Source of the DNA: Phalacrocorax aristotelis
Taxonomy: Eukaryota > Chordata > Aves > Suliformes > Phalacrocoracidae
NCBI RefSeq assembly: GCF_949628215.1
Contig: NW_027441196.1
Span: 186,001-250,000 of the forward strand
Reading direction: 5' to 3'
DNA length: 64,000 nucleotides
The position numbers and the translations under genes were made by a program. Shown one piece after another: positions 1 through 12,260 of the stretch. How positions within the stretch are numbered: the stretch's first letter is position 1; the number at the start of each line of letters is the position of its first letter. The notes under the pieces are model-generated. The model searched no databases. It saw only the letters and a list, made by a program, of their open reading frames with translations, and was not told the DNA's origin.

Positions 1-861
1 ATGGAAACAGTCGTTTTCTCTGAACGAGTATCGGTGAAGTTGGCAGGGGTGATATTTACCATGAAAATTCAGAGGTGACTTAAACAAACAAAAAGACTCT
101 TTTGCTGGGTCTTCTTGGGCACGGCCTTTGTCCATTCTTTTTGAAAACAAGTCATACAATTTCATACCGCAGCGTCGTGTGTTCCAGCTAGACTCGTCTG
201 CAAAAAGCCTGTATAAATTCATTTCCTGAAGAGGAAGCAGCTTTTACAAATAGCATGTTCTTCATTTAAACACCAACTCAATGGCACGTGGGGAGAGAAG
301 ACGGGGCTTTGAATAGCTCTATTTAACCAAACTGCACACTTGCATAAGCTTCTGTCTGCCTCCCTTTCTTAAAAGGCGGTCACAGAGCTTGACTCTGTTC
401 TGATCTTCAGGTTTATATTCTTGTTTTTCTTTTGAGCTCTGTCAGCAGGACTTCGAATGAAGTGTACCTACAGGGTCTCTTCAGTGTTGATCCTGTAACG
501 TAGTAGCTAGAAAGAGAACTCTTTCTACTTTTTGGCTGCATTACCCACGAAATCTACTCCTGAAGCCAGCAAAATACGTAAATACAGTAAAGTGTGGTAT
601 GATTGGTTCAAAAGAGTATATGTAAATTTTTAGAAGTGTCCCCAAAGCTGTTGCCTTTAAAATGTAGATGAGCTCAATTTTGAAAACGTGCAAAGCTTTG
701 ACAGCCAAACTTCCCCGTTATGGCTTGATAGTTGTCTTGCCTGCCAGATGTAGTTTCTCTTTGGCATCAGATTAAGTGCCTGGGAGAGATACAGTACAAC
801 ATGCATGTTATATTAGATACACACTTTCCTTCGTGCTTAGGTATAACTCCGAGAGCCCATT
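1..861. other. Left flank, no gene recognised
   Basis: AT-rich DNA that is not part of the duplicated segment. I see no convincing exon, repeat family or RNA gene. The overlapping open frames that begin near 732-776 run out of this flank into the GC-rich and purine-rich block and are composition effects. Confidence 0.6.
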
Positions 862-1240
862 GGTGCCTCACAGCTCGCACCCCAGGAGGCCGCCCCGAGG
901 CACAGCTCAGGGAGGCCGGAGCGGGGCACAGGCCCAGCTGGCTGCTGCCAGGACAGGCCCGGGGGCGGCCTGGGGCTGCGGGACAGGCCTCGGGCCACGG
1001 GCTGGGGCCGGGGCAACATGGCCGCCCGGCAGCCCCTGCCCCAGGGCTCCAGCTCCCAGCATGCCCCGGGGCGCGCCTTCCCGCCGCCCGACCCTGCGCG
1101 GGCACCGCCCCCCCAGCCCGAGCCCGCCGCCCCCCCGCAGGCCCCACGGCCGCCTCCCCGGGGCTGCCCAGGCCCTGCTCCGGGACACCCGCTGGGCGGG
1201 GAGGGGGCAGGGGGGAGACAGCAGCAGGCAGACACACAGA
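862..1240 (+). promoter_or_regulatory. CpG-rich promoter-like block, copy A
   Basis: About 380 bp of very GC-rich DNA with many CpGs and no TATA box. It contains an ATG in good context (aacATGG) at 1018, and overlapping it a YY1-like site (reverse complement of CAACATGGCCGCC). At 1047-1065 lies ctccagctcccagcatgcc, which matches the 3' part of the ZNF143/THAP11 motif. A consensus splice donor (GTAAGG at 1296) closes the frame that starts at 1018. This arrangement is typical of TATA-less vertebrate promoters with a YY1 site at the start codon. Promoter function is inferred. The duplication boundary is only about 155 bp upstream of the ATG. Confidence 0.55.
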
Positions 1241-4200
1241 GGGAGCAGGAGAACAGGGCGCAGCTGGGCAGGGAGTGGAGGAAGGAAAAATCCTGGTAAG
1301 GAGCCGGCAGAGGGACAGAGGGACGGAGCGAGAAACAGATGGAGGGCAAGGGGGCAGCGGGGCTCCGGGCGAGGGAGCGGGACAGGGGGTCAGAGAGACG
1401 GTAAAGGCACCAGGAGAGCGCAGGGACAGAGACGTGGCAGAGGGAGCGGGGCAGGGGGACAGAGGGGAGAGGGGCGGAGGGAAAAGGCAGCGGGGAGAGA
1501 GAAAGGGGGAGGCCGGGGCGCAGAGCGGGACACAGGGCGAGGGGAGGGCGGGAAACGACCCCGAGAGACTGAGGCAGAGAGGGCTGTGGGTCAGGACAAG
1601 GAGGCGCAGAAGGGCACAGCAGCCGCGGCCTCCAGGGTGGAGACGCAGGAAGAAGAAAAGCAGACAGGAGCAGGACGGAGGCCCCGAGAGCAGCAGGGCC
1701 AGCTGAGTGGGGAATACAGGCGGGAGAGAGGGCACAGGCTGCAGGACACAGGGGAAAACAGCAGCCAGGAGGGAGGACACGGCAACAGAGAAAGGAGAAG
1801 GCCAGGGAGCGGGAGAGAGGTGTAGGGAAAGGAAAACAGAGTAACAGGCTACAGGACAGACAGGGCGGAGTTAGACAATACAGGCTGGGAGTCAGAGAGA
1901 AAGAAAGAGAAAGAGAAAGAAAGAAGGAAGGAAGGAAGGAAAAGACAGAAATAACCAGTGATGGGCTAAAGATAGAGAGGGAGGAACTGAAAAATGGGGT
2001 CAGGGAGCCAGACAGAGAGCGATGGGGAGAGAGCAAAAATAGCAACTCTGGGCAGCTGCCCCATTTCTCGATCACTGGCCAGGAACTGCATTACCGGGAG
2101 CCTTCAAGAAATGTGCTGCCTGTAAAAGCCCTGCCCTGGGCCCAATCCTGCGTCCTAATATTGGTGACCAGCATCGCCTTGCAGAGTGGCCAGGACTGGT
2201 TTTTTTGTTTGTTTCCTTGTTGGTTTTGCTTTTATTTTTTTTTAAAAGTACTATTTTAGCTCTAAATAGAACCTGCAAGGAAAAAGGAACCAGGCGTACC
2301 AGGTCAGACACGTTTAAAGGCTGACCCCATTCAACAGCCGCACAAACCATCAATCATTCCTGCTGCAACACTCCACTGCCTGCCTGCAGATACAGGCAGC
2401 CGCCCTGTTTCTAGCACAGTCCCCAGGAGCAGCACCATGGTGCAGCTCTACAGCCATACTGCCTGCAAAATGTTAAGCACAGCTTAATTCTGGAGAGTCT
2501 CCCCTCTTTTTAGGCCTGCTGGTTAAAGACTCCTCCATCGAGAGGTGGCTCAGGACCACACCAGGGCCAGCAGCGCTGCTCTCTGCATCCCATGGCAGCG
2601 ATGGGCAGGGAGAGAGGTTGTCAGATCCCGGGGTGAGGAACACGTGCAGGGTGTCAGGGTCACCCCTGCCTGGATTTTCCCAGCAAAGCCCCAGCTGGTG
2701 CCGGCCCCGTGCTGCAGTCCCAGGGCCGAGGCTCAGGGAGCCGGGCATTTCTGGGGGTGCTGCACTCTGCTGGGCCCCACTGCCAGCTGCCGGCTGCCCT
2801 GGGCTTCCCTCCCCATTGTCTCCAGCTCTGCTTTCTGACCACAGAATGCCTTGCCTGCTTCCCACAGCCGTCCTGACCCATGTCTGCAGCTTGTACATGG
2901 GGTCCATGTCACACAGCTGACTTGGGGGTGGTGGGTCTCTCTCGTGGCACCCCGGGATTGGGGACAAAACAAACCAAATTGCTCCTTTCAATCTTTGTCC
3001 CCAGGGACACCCAGTGGAGACCTACCGTGCACAGGACAGCATCCTTCAGGGACGTGACAGCCGATTGCAGAGCAGCGCTGAGACCCACCTGACGGCAAAG
3101 GCGCCTGGTGACCTGCTCTTCCTGGGCCCACCAAAGCAGCCTTCCTCCAGCCCTGGTTTTGGTGAGATCTGGAGGAGCACAGAGATGTTTCTCCGGCATC
3201 CAGGCCTGAAGAGGTTTTCCCAGTGTGTCTGTGAGAGATCCTGCTCCCAGGAAGCACCTCCCCATAGAGCAAAGGCCATACCCAGCCACCCGTGCTCGGT
3301 ACGGCTGCCCCAAGGGGCCTCGCAGGGAGGACGGGTTCATCTGCCCTGTGGCTCTGGCACAGAAATGATGAGCCGTAGCCCCGTGATCATGGCTGGCCGG
3401 TTCCAAGGCTCCAAGTGCCCTTTCACCGGGAGTGTTGAACCCCGGCACTTTTTCAGGGTGGCCCTGGCCCTGGAGAAGCAGCGAAGGAGCAGATGGCAGG
3501 CTGCCTTGCCCTTCCTGCGCAGTAGTCTGCCGGCCCTGGTGTTACGCTCTTGTCTCCTTCAAGGTTAGTTCGGGTTGCCACAGAGTACCTGGGAGCTCCA
3601 CTATTGTAAGCATCCAATCCTAATCTGGGAACAGAGCAGGGCCTGGAATCTGTAAGAGGGTCAGGGGAGTTGGTGGGGAAAAACGGCAGGTATTGGTTCT
3701 TCCCAGTTCCCCCTGAGGGCTGCAGCAGTTCAGCGAGCTGGAGAAGGCAGCAGCCTGAGAAGAATTGAGCCCTTTGAGCAATGGCACATTCTGTTCCCCT
3801 CCAAAGGGGAAGATTTCAACCCTTCATTTCAATAGTTCAGCCTTGCAGCAGCTGTGATCTCCTAGAGGACATCCCATGGGGCTGTTCCCATCAGTCCTCG
3901 CCGCTCTTCGCTCTGCAGATTTTCCAAGGGGCAGTCCCTGGGAGCGATGGGAGTTCAAATGTACAGCAGCAGAGCACCAGGGACTTGTGGGTCTTCCCAA
4001 AGGCTTGCAGTTAAAGGGTTTTTAAATTCTGCAGGAATGTAAAGGATTTGTAAATGCTGCTGCCCTCCTATTTCAAGTTGGTGGCGGCAGGGGCATTGCG
4101 GCGTTCTTTCCCACCTTCTTCCTTTCAGGTGCCAGAAGTCCTGCACATCCTCCACAGCTGCATGCAGACCATGCGACAGAGCACCCACAGGCCCCTCCTG

Positions 4201-7200
4201 CTCCAGGCGGTGCGTCTCCTGGCCCGCTTTCACCATGAGCCCGTGGTGGACAGCCTCCTCCAGAAGCGGCTGCCCGTGGACAGGTCTGTGCACTCCCACC
4301 TCGCCCCACTGTGGTTAAAGACAGACCCTGTGGCTTGCCTGGGTCCTGGGTGAGGGGGAATCCAGTGGAGAAGAAGGTCGCTTGCCTCCCAAAAGGTCTG
4401 AGCACTGCAAGGCTGTGTGCTCCCGTCTCGGGAAGGAACCAGGCATCATAAGCCCCACTGCTGATGAGGAGAGCGTTTGGCCTCTAGTGAGGGCACCACA
4501 GGTACCAGGGATGTGAGCTCAGGGGTGAACGTCTCTTCCCCTGCAGGGACGCGATGGAGCTGTGGAGGACCTTGGGGAGAAGCGTCCTGGGGGTTCAGGT
4601 CCTGAAGTACTTAACACAGAAATTAGAGGCAGCGGGAGAGAACAACCCTGGGCCCCACTCCTCCGCTCACCAACCGGACCACAGCCAGGCTGCTCTGGAG
4701 TCCTTCACGGTATGTTCGAAGGCAGAGGCATCCCCGCAGCTTTGCATCCGCTGTCTAACTATCAAATGCCTGGGGGGACTGCACAGGGGCGACGTGCCAG
4801 GGCGTCTCAGCGTTGCCGCTGTAGAGGGGCCGGGGTGCTTCGCTGCTGTCCCTGGCATGAGACCTGCAGGCAGCAAGAGCCCCCAGGGGAGGCAGAGGGA
4901 CTGCGCTGGTGGGCAAAGCCCTTGTTTAACAGGTGGTTCTTGGCTGGATTTCCCTGTAGCTCCTCCGTGCCATCTCCGAGGTGGTGTTCGTGCTGCCAAC
5001 CGAGGAAAGGGTCCGGCGCCTGCTTCCCCGCCTCCTTCCAGGCCTCCTGGGTGAGGTCAGCAAGGTGCTGGGGGAGGAGATGCTGCTCCCCCCTTTGAGA
5101 TGCCGGAGGGGACTCTTCCTCAATGTACCGAGAAGTGAGGACAAGCCGTGCAGGTAAGGAGCAGGAGGGGCAGGGAAGTTGGGGAGCTTTACTTCCCCAC
5201 CCAGGCGTGTTCGTCTGTGGTGCTGAGGGAGCACTTTGGCCTGCCCTGTTTCCTTGGCGTGGCGGCCGGTTCAGGGCTGTCTTGGCTTCTCTTCTTTCCT
5301 GGAGAACCATCTGTTCCCAGAGAGGAAGGGGTTGTGGGGTTGGCACCACCAACTGCTCTCATCCTGCCTCCTGTGCAGCCTTGACGGCAGCGTGTCCTTC
5401 TTCTCCCTCCGCTGACCGGGCAGAGACCCTGCGTGGGGTTGGCCCAGCCCACAGACGGGGAGACCCCTCCTGGCCCGGGGGCGGTGGCCCAGCTCCGGCC
5501 ATGGCCATCTGTGGTCTGGTGTCCTAGAGACTCAGCTCGTCTAATCTGCGGCCTGGCAGGGCATGACCAGAGGGCTTGGCTGTAGCAGCAGAGATCCTGC
5601 CTGTAAAATCTGTCGGTGGGCGGACCCATTGGGTCACCTCCTCACAGCACTGGACTCTGCCCCCGCTCCTGGTCCTCAAGAGCTGGGGGAAATTGGAGCT
5701 ATCTGTGACCTGCAAGTCCTGCTGCATAAAATGCTGGCGAGACGAGCCCTCAGGGAGCACCTTGGGCATCTGGCATCGAGTGAGCCCAGGGACCCTGCGC
5801 TGCCAGTGGCTTGAGGCATGGCAAAGGATGAAAATGTCCATTTTCTGAGAGCTTTATGGACTTGAATGCTACCAAGCGTCATTTCAGGGGTACCTGGCCT
5901 CCAGCACGGGGCCGTGTGGGATGAGCGGAGCAACACCTCCCACGGCGGCAGAGCTTTTTAGCTCCACCACAGCAAATCTTCCCCAGAAGTGCTGCGATTT
6001 GCGATGTCTTTGGGCTTTCTTTTTGCCAGCCCTTACCGTGAGGCTCTAGAACTGGTGCTGAGCAGATGCATGGAGAAGAGGTGGCTGCTGCTGCTACGGA
6101 GGCAGGGAGCGTGGGCATTTCTCGAAAACCCGCGGGCTCATGCTGATGGTGTGTGCCTCCTGACGAGGTGAGACCCCGGGGCTGCGCCTCACCGTCCTGT
6201 GGGCGGCTGTGCCCAGGGAAATGGCTGCCAGGACCATTCCCGTGTGCCCAGGGAGCTGCCTTGCAGGGCTGAACAGCGCCCGCGTCGGAGCAGGGGAAGT
6301 TTTGGGTCGTGGCCTGTGCTCTTGCCGCATGACTGTGTGTCGCCTTCTTGTGCTCTATGTGCAGCGTCCTGCTTCGCAACCAGCTCGTCTCAAGGGGAGT
6401 GATATGGGCCCTTTCCCAGTGGCTGAACTCCCGCTCGGAAAACCTGCAGCTCACGGCAACGGCTTTCTTTGCTGAGGTGAGGCAACAGGGCGGGGAGGAA
6501 GGCTTCAGAGGGCTTCTCTTAGGAAAGTGCTGCTTGGGATGTCTCTTCTGAGGGAAGAAGGTGCCAGGAGAGAGTCACCGTCCAGTGGATCCAATGGATC
6601 CTCATTTCTTTGAAGCCCATTCGCGTGCTGTGCCTGGGCTTGGCTGGCACCCTGGCACTCACGGGCATGTTGCTTTATTGTAGCTGATGAAGGACCCCCC
6701 GATGATGGAGAAGAAGTTCCTGGAGAGTGTCCTAGGCGTCTTGGTGGAGAGATCACAGCACGGAATCAGCGCTGTGCGGCAGATGGCAGCGAGAGGCCTG
6801 GGCAATGCAGTCAGGAGAGCACCCGAGGAGGTGAGACCAGCTTTTCCCTTCTCTGACTGCAGCCACTCACTGGCAGGAACCTGGTGGAGAGCTGCACGGG
6901 GCTTTGAGAGCTTGGCCAGGCTAGCAAAGGCAAACGGGGCTCTTTCCTAAGGCCACGCTCCTTTCTCTGATGTCAGCAGGGTGGCAAAGGGGGACCTGGC
7001 GCCAAACAAGGCTTCCTGGGCTGAGATCCCCTCTGAGCCGGTTTCTAGCAACTTCAGCCCCTGGCAGATGAAGGGTTCCTGACCAAACACTCTTGCCCGT
7101 CAAGGAGTTAGAGCCCCCTAACAGTTCCCCCGAGGGGGCCCAAGCCTGTGCTGCCCTGTGCATCTCCCTTGGCCTCAGGAGGAGCTTGGCCGGCTCACTG

Positions 7201-9652
7201 CGACCAAGGAGCCTGCAGGTAGCTCCCCCATGTACCAGGGCTTGAGGCCTTGTAGGACAATCCCGTAAGAGCTCAAATGGCCAAACCGGCCTAACCCTTC
7301 CCACGGGTGGGGTCTGCACAGCACCCTGCGTGGGGATCAGAGGCGCAGGCAGGGCTGCACGAGTCAGGGCTCCCAGCACCTGAAGGGACTGCCTTTATTA
7401 GCCTCTCTTTCTCTGAAGTGCTGGCTCTGACAAAGAGCATGTCAGAAGAGATCTTAGAGAGTCTCGAGCCCCTTTCCTGAGGGGATCAGAACAGGCCAGC
7501 GCCTCCTGGTGCAAAACATAAGCAATGGTAAAGAGGCGCTGTTTGGGCCAGGACTCGTGAGAAGCTTGTGGGGTCTTTGGCTTTGCAGGTGCGAAGGCAC
7601 AAGGAGGCCATTCTGGAGGCGCTGCAGAGGGGCCTGAGGGACACCACCTGTCCCGAGGTGGCTGCTGAGAGCATGCTGGCGCTGGCTGAGGTGGTGAGGA
7701 AGCTGAAGGCAGAGGGCTTGGGGTCTGCCTTCAAAGACGTCGCCAGGTCCACCAAGATGTTCTTTGAGGCTGTGAGTGAACCAACTCTTTCTTCTGCTTG
7801 TCTGAGAGGTGGGGGCGGGGAGGGAGGCGGGACGGTGTGTGCCCAGGGCCTCCCCGTGCTGCGTGGAGGCTCTCTGCTGGCTGAACATCTGCTTGGACCC
7901 TTTCCCCCCACTCTTCTGCGGGTAGGGTGGGCTGTGCTGTCAAGTGCCTGTGTCTGCCCCAGGACGGCAGGGTTTCTCGTGCGCTCCTGTGGTTTCCCAG
8001 GCATTACATGGCTCCCCTGCCAGAAAGGCTGCTTAGGTGCCCGGAGGCTCCCTGTGTATTGGGAGTCACTCCGGGACTCACGACCTAGGTGGCAGGGAAG
8101 GAATCTGGATGAGGTGACCTTCTTTCCAAACCATTGTTTTCCAAAGCACTGTATTCAAGCACACTGATTTACCGATCCCTGATTCTTGTTCTGGTTGTTT
8201 ACGTACTGGTTTCTTGAGGGTGGAAATGAGTGGACGAGAGCTGTTTCTTGGGCTGCTCTTCTCCACGGGCAGCGCGCGATTGTTGAAGTGGCGTTGGTAG
8301 GAGGTGCCCTCATTACCCAGCTGACAGATGGGGTCTGTGAGTTGCAGGAGCCAGAGGTCCTTCGCTCCTCGGCCTTCAGCCTCTACGCCGCCCTGGCCTC
8401 CTCCGCCTCAGGGAAGAGATCATTCTTCGCCAGGGAAGTGGCGGAAACCTGGGTCAGCCTTCTCTTGCACCTCCGGGATCCTGACCCTGAAGTCTCCAAT
8501 GCAAGAGCCCCCACATCTCATTTGCAAAGCCGTAGCAAGCCGTAGAAAGGCATAGAAAGCTGCCTGGCGAACTGCTGCAGCCAGTGCCCTCCCTGCCCGG
8601 AGACTGCGTCTGGGGCAGCCCCCTCTGCTGGGGGGGTGAGCTGAGCAGAGCTCAGCTGGACGAGCTTCCTGGCAAGGACCCCACCCGCTCCCACAGGGGA
8701 GGAACGACGTGGCTCGACTCTCTTTTTCAGGTGTGCAGGACCGCTCTCTATCTCTGCGCTCCGTTTTTGGGGCCAGAGCGGGTGCAGGAGACCATCATCA
8801 CCTCCATCGGTCTGAGCGCAGCCGAGCTGCAGTACGAGGTTTGCCATTGCCTGGTGAGTGAGCTGTGCCCTGGGGAGAGGTTGCAGCCGCAGGGCCCTTC
8901 CCCAGAACCGAGAGGGGAGCATGAGGTGACATGCCACGGGTGGGCAGGGTGCGAGCCGGGTAGCTGGTGCAGAGGCACGGCCACCCCTTCTGGACACCTG
9001 CGCTCTCTCTCTCGCTCCCTCTTTTCTCTCCCTTTCCCCTTGTGGCCCACCCAGCCAACCGGCCGTGGGTCAGCAGAGGGGTCTTTTTGGCCAGAGAAGA
9101 AATTGTGCCTCTCTGCTTGCCCCTAGGTCAGAGATGCCCCTGCTGTGCTGGAGAGGCTCCGCAGCATCGCCAGGAGCCGCCACCTCGAGAACGGGCAGGC
9201 GCTGCACTCTGCCACCATTGCAGTCCTAGGTGAGAGTCAGGGCTGGGGCCCGATGCTGTGCTCCTCCCTGCCAAGATGGCCACGGTGGCCTGCGCTTTCC
9301 CCATCTGCCCAGGGAGGCCAGGGCTGGGGCCGGCCTTAGGAGGGCTGCCACAGAGGGGTTTGCCGAGGGCTCAGTGCGAGCGTAGGAGAAGGGCTGCAGA
9401 GCGGGTGCCGGTGGGGAGGCTGGACCCCGCACGAGGCGACGCTCAGCTCTGGCGGCTGCTATGTCGCGACTGTAAAGTTCTGATCTTTCTAGCCTTCCCC
9501 TCCAGCTCCCCAAGCACGTCCCAGGTGTAGGGGAGGGCCACAAGCCAGGGCTGTGGGGCAGTGCCTTGACACTCACCTCTTTGTCCCATGCCTTAGGAGA
9601 CATCCTGGAAAAAGCAAGAGGCCTTAGCGGCTCTTGCCGGCAGCAGGAGTGA
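1018..9652 (+). CDS. MROH-like (maestro HEAT-like repeat) gene, copy A
   Basis: Fourteen exons: 1018-1295, 3457-3563, 3919-3986, 4129-4283, 4547-4709, 4960-5153, 6030-6167, 6365-6476, 6684-6830, 7589-7771, 8348-8500, 8731-8853, 9127-9229, 9597-9652. Together they give 1,980 bases, one open frame of 659 residues plus TGA, with all phases matching. Exons 4-14 encode the helical repeats typical of the avian MROH family, for example LLLQAVRLLARFHHEPVVD, LVERSQHGISAVRQMAARGL and LSAAELQYEVCHCL. The family consists of HEAT-repeat scaffolds of largely unknown role, many testis-expressed. Exon 1 (proline-rich, no HEAT signature) and exons 2-3 rest on splice sites and phase only, so the N-terminus is less certain. 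The intron after 8500 has a GC donor. Family members vary widely in length, so it could be complete or a partial copy with a new first exon. I cannot tell which MROH number it is. Confidence 0.75.
1240..2030 (+). repeat. Polypurine tract, copy A (in intron 1 of the MROH model)
   Basis: Roughly 800 bp in which the + strand is overwhelmingly G and A, built of degenerate gggacaga/gggaga-like words. A simple (gaaa)/(gaag) microsatellite lies at about 1892-1942. The strand skew removes stop codons in several frames and so produces long spurious open frames on both strands. Long purine runs like this can form triplex (H-) DNA and are hard to sequence and assemble. Confidence 0.85.
2031..3456. other. 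Rest of intron 1 of the MROH model, no other gene supported
   Basis: Mixed-composition DNA with a T-rich stretch near 2200-2260 that differs by 2 bp from copy B. Open frames on both strands here are not conserved as coding: a 1-bp indel pair between the copies (near 2567 and 2665) shifts the minus-strand frame. The equivalent stretch in copy B is 43945-45372. Confidence 0.5.
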
Positions 9653-9888
9653 GGCTCCTATTCTCAGGTAGGTTTGAGCAGAGCCGAGCTCTGGCTCTGC
9701 TGGTCAGGGAGGAGCTTGGAGGCCTGGCAGCAAAAGGCCTGGCTCGGAGCAGGAGAGGAGCACCCAGCAAGGGCAGCTCCTCATCGCCCCTCCCGTGTCA
9801 CTGCAGCTTCCTATTGCCCGCGGCCAGAGGCAGACAAGATCTTCTGCGACTGTGACAGTGACCACTGCGAGCCGGGGGTACTTATGGC

Positions 9889-9894
9889 AATAAA
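9889..9894 (+). terminator. Poly(A) signal of the MROH gene, copy A
   Basis: AATAAA lies 237 bp after the TGA stop, followed by a T-rich stretch (tgatctttctttcc) about 35 bp on, as expected for a downstream element. The 3' UTR would be about 260 bp. Confidence 0.7.
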
Positions 9895-9961
9895 CCTCCT
9901 TTGACCGCCACGCCGATGGAGAGTGATCTTTCTTTCCTAGAGGCAGGGTGGCCGTGCCAGG

Positions 9962-10180
9962 GCTGTGCCAAGGCCTGAGGGGATGCACCCACAGGTGCTG
10001 AGGGAGCTGGCTGATGTGACCACAAGGCTGCTCTCAGTGACCCTTGAAATGTTGCAGCAACGGGGGAAGGCTCCTGAGGACTGGGAGAAAGCAAATGTGG
10101 CTCCTGTCTTCAGGAAGGGCCAGAAAGAAGATCCAGGGTGGCACAAGCTGGTTGGCCTCACTTCAGTCCTTTGGGACATG
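9962..10180 (+). mobile_element. CR1 LINE fragment (+), copy A
   Basis: The + frame reads RPEGMHPQVLRELADVTTRL, then EDWEKANVAPVFRKGQKEDP, the conserved stretch just before the CR1 reverse transcriptase core. It is a 5'-truncated and 3'-truncated relic beginning about 70 bp after the MROH poly(A) signal. The homology fades after about 10180. Confidence 0.85.
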
Positions 10181-11589
10181 GGGGACCACAGGGGTTTGTT
10201 CACTTTGGGTTTAGGTAGTGTTGTGACACCATCTCCCATAACACCCTCACTGAGGAGGTGGCAAAGGTCGAGTCCGATAAGAGGCTGTGGAGGGAGACTG
10301 AAAACGTTCCCATGGATGCCCAGAGGGCTGCAATTTGTGGCACAAAACCCCGTGAGAGGATCGCTCACTAGCGGTGTGCCAAGTTTGGGCAGCGGTGCTG
10401 ATGCAACGTCCACTCCTCACAAGTGATGAAGACACCGTGGCAGAGCACGCTCTCAGCTAGTTGGCAGGTGACAGGGTGCCACAGTGCTAAACCCCCTGAC
10501 TAGGGTCGTTGGGAGACTCCACATGAGGAGGGTTTAAGGTTTTAATATCAAGTTTACTTATTTGAGGATATTTGATGTTGTAGGGAATTTTTACTAAGAG
10601 AAGCGCTCTCTACTGAATATACCGAAATCACATGATAGTGAAATCCCAACAGAAGCAGAAGAGAGCAATTGCACTCTACAGCGGAATCAGATGGCAAATA
10701 GGATTCCCATTACCTATCTCCATATGCTCACTGTCAGGATGCTGGGTGTCCCCAGTCGCCAGGAAGGAGTACATGGGTTTAAGGCAGCTGAAGCCCATTT
10801 CTCTCTTCCAAGTATATTTTGCCGGCTTTTTGACTTTTACACTCTATGCTGGCTTGGGCCACCTACCACCACATATACACTTCTCCCATGCTGGTCTAGC
10901 TGGCTCAGGGCAATAATACTTTCTAATGATTATTTTAGGCAAGACCATTACGTAACTACTTTACCCACTCAATTGATACGTCCATGAATCTACAACAAAA
11001 GGCGCCATCCAGTCCCCTTGGTGTTGAGGCAAGTTCTGCTTGCTTTACAACAGCCATAGTCACCTCCTAACATTATTTTCTGAGCTCCGTGAGCCCATCA
11101 TCCTTGCCTAGCTTCTCCAGTGTGGGGTTTGTTTTGGTCAGTCACATAGGAGCCGAAGGAGCAGCCACCACAACAGCCAGGCGTAACAGAGCTGGGGAAG
11201 CCCTGGCCGTGAACGACTTGTTCTGGCAAAGTAATTGCCTCTTTAGAAGAAAAGGTTTTACACTGTTCGAATCAAATACAAACAGTTCTGCATAGAGAGG
11301 GAGCGAGTCATTTACCTACACCAAAATTAGGGGCAAAGTTTCTTTGGATCTCCCACCTGAGCCTCTTTTGTATCAAATTCTCCTTCTTGTCTCCCATCCT
11401 CGTGTGACGCACAACAGCAAAGAGCCTGGGACCATCGTCTAAAGAACCCCCCATAGGAACGGGTAGGCTGCCGTGGGGTCCCTCTAGGCGGTGCAATACC
11501 CACGCTTTACAAACCCAGCCTGGAGGCAGTCTTCTAGAACTGCACTAGCAAGGATTGCCTCAAAGGGGCTAAGCCTTTCCCTCGGTCTC
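10180..11589. other. Non-coding stretch, copy A; nothing recognised
   Basis: AT-richer DNA with short open frames only. I recognise no gene, RNA or repeat family. Copy B has the same stretch at 52095-53504, almost base for base. Confidence 0.5.
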
Positions 11590-12260
11590 CTGGCTCTGCT
11601 TCCGTTCACACAGCCCAGGATGGCCTTGGCCACCTTTGACTCCAGGGCGTGCTGGTGGCCCATGTGCCATTCACCGTCCACCAGGTCCCCAGGGCCGCTT
11701 CCACAGAGCAGCTCCAGAGCCAGGCAGTGCCCAGCCTCTGTGGCTGTGATTTGTTAGGCTGCTGCAGGGGCAGGGCTTTGCTTTTCTCCCTGCTGAAATT
11801 CCTAAGGTTCATGCCAGCCCATGCCTCTCGCCGGTTGAGCTCCCCGGGGCTGGCCGCTTTCCCCCAGAAGGCTATCATCTGCAAACCTGACAAGCGTGCC
11901 TTCCATCACCTCTTCAAGGTCACTGATAAAGAAGTTATACAGGACAGGTCTCCAGATGGACGCATGAAATGCTCCTGTCGGTACTGCTTTCTAGTTAGAG
12001 TATGAACCACTTAGTCACAAGCCTCTGAGCCCAACCGCCCCTCCGGCATTTGACCCAACTGGTTACCCAGGCATGGTGACCAGAACTTGCTCACCTGGAT
12101 GCACGGCTATTGTTGGGGATGCTATTGAAAGGCTTGCTGAAGTCAAAGTCAAAGATGCCTTTTCACTTCCTCTCCATGACCTTTCAGAGATGATACGGAG
12201 CAGCCCCACTATGACTTTGGCCTGCTCTCTTAGCCCCTTTGGCTGCAGCCCCTCTAGTCC
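11590..12260 (-). mobile_element. CR1 LINE fragment (-), copy A
   Basis: The + strand shows the reverse complement of CR1 reverse transcriptase sequence: cccaggatggccttggccac, then gggcgtgctggtggcccatg, gtccaccaggtccccag, and ggtcactgataaagaagtta. These match the order found in reversed CR1 elements. The element is old and full of changes, truncated at both ends. Confidence 0.85.

Noticed and set aside
732-2075. Open frames of 324-412 codons on both strands over the CpG-rich and polypurine block, and their copies at 42533-43989
   Set aside because: They overlap in several frames at once, consist of low-complexity Arg/Gly/Glu or Ser/Pro/Leu strings, and follow from the base skew. Only the 1018 start with its donor is kept as a possible first exon.
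2473-2991. Minus-strand 172-codon frame that looks partly protein-like
   Set aside because: Single-base indels between copies A and B change its reading frame part-way, and no splice sites or family match support it.
5384-5429. Alternative exon after 5153 starting at ccttgacggcagc
   Set aside because: It has an acceptor-like start but meets a stop after about a dozen codons, whereas joining 5153 to 6030 keeps the frame and the family's sequence.
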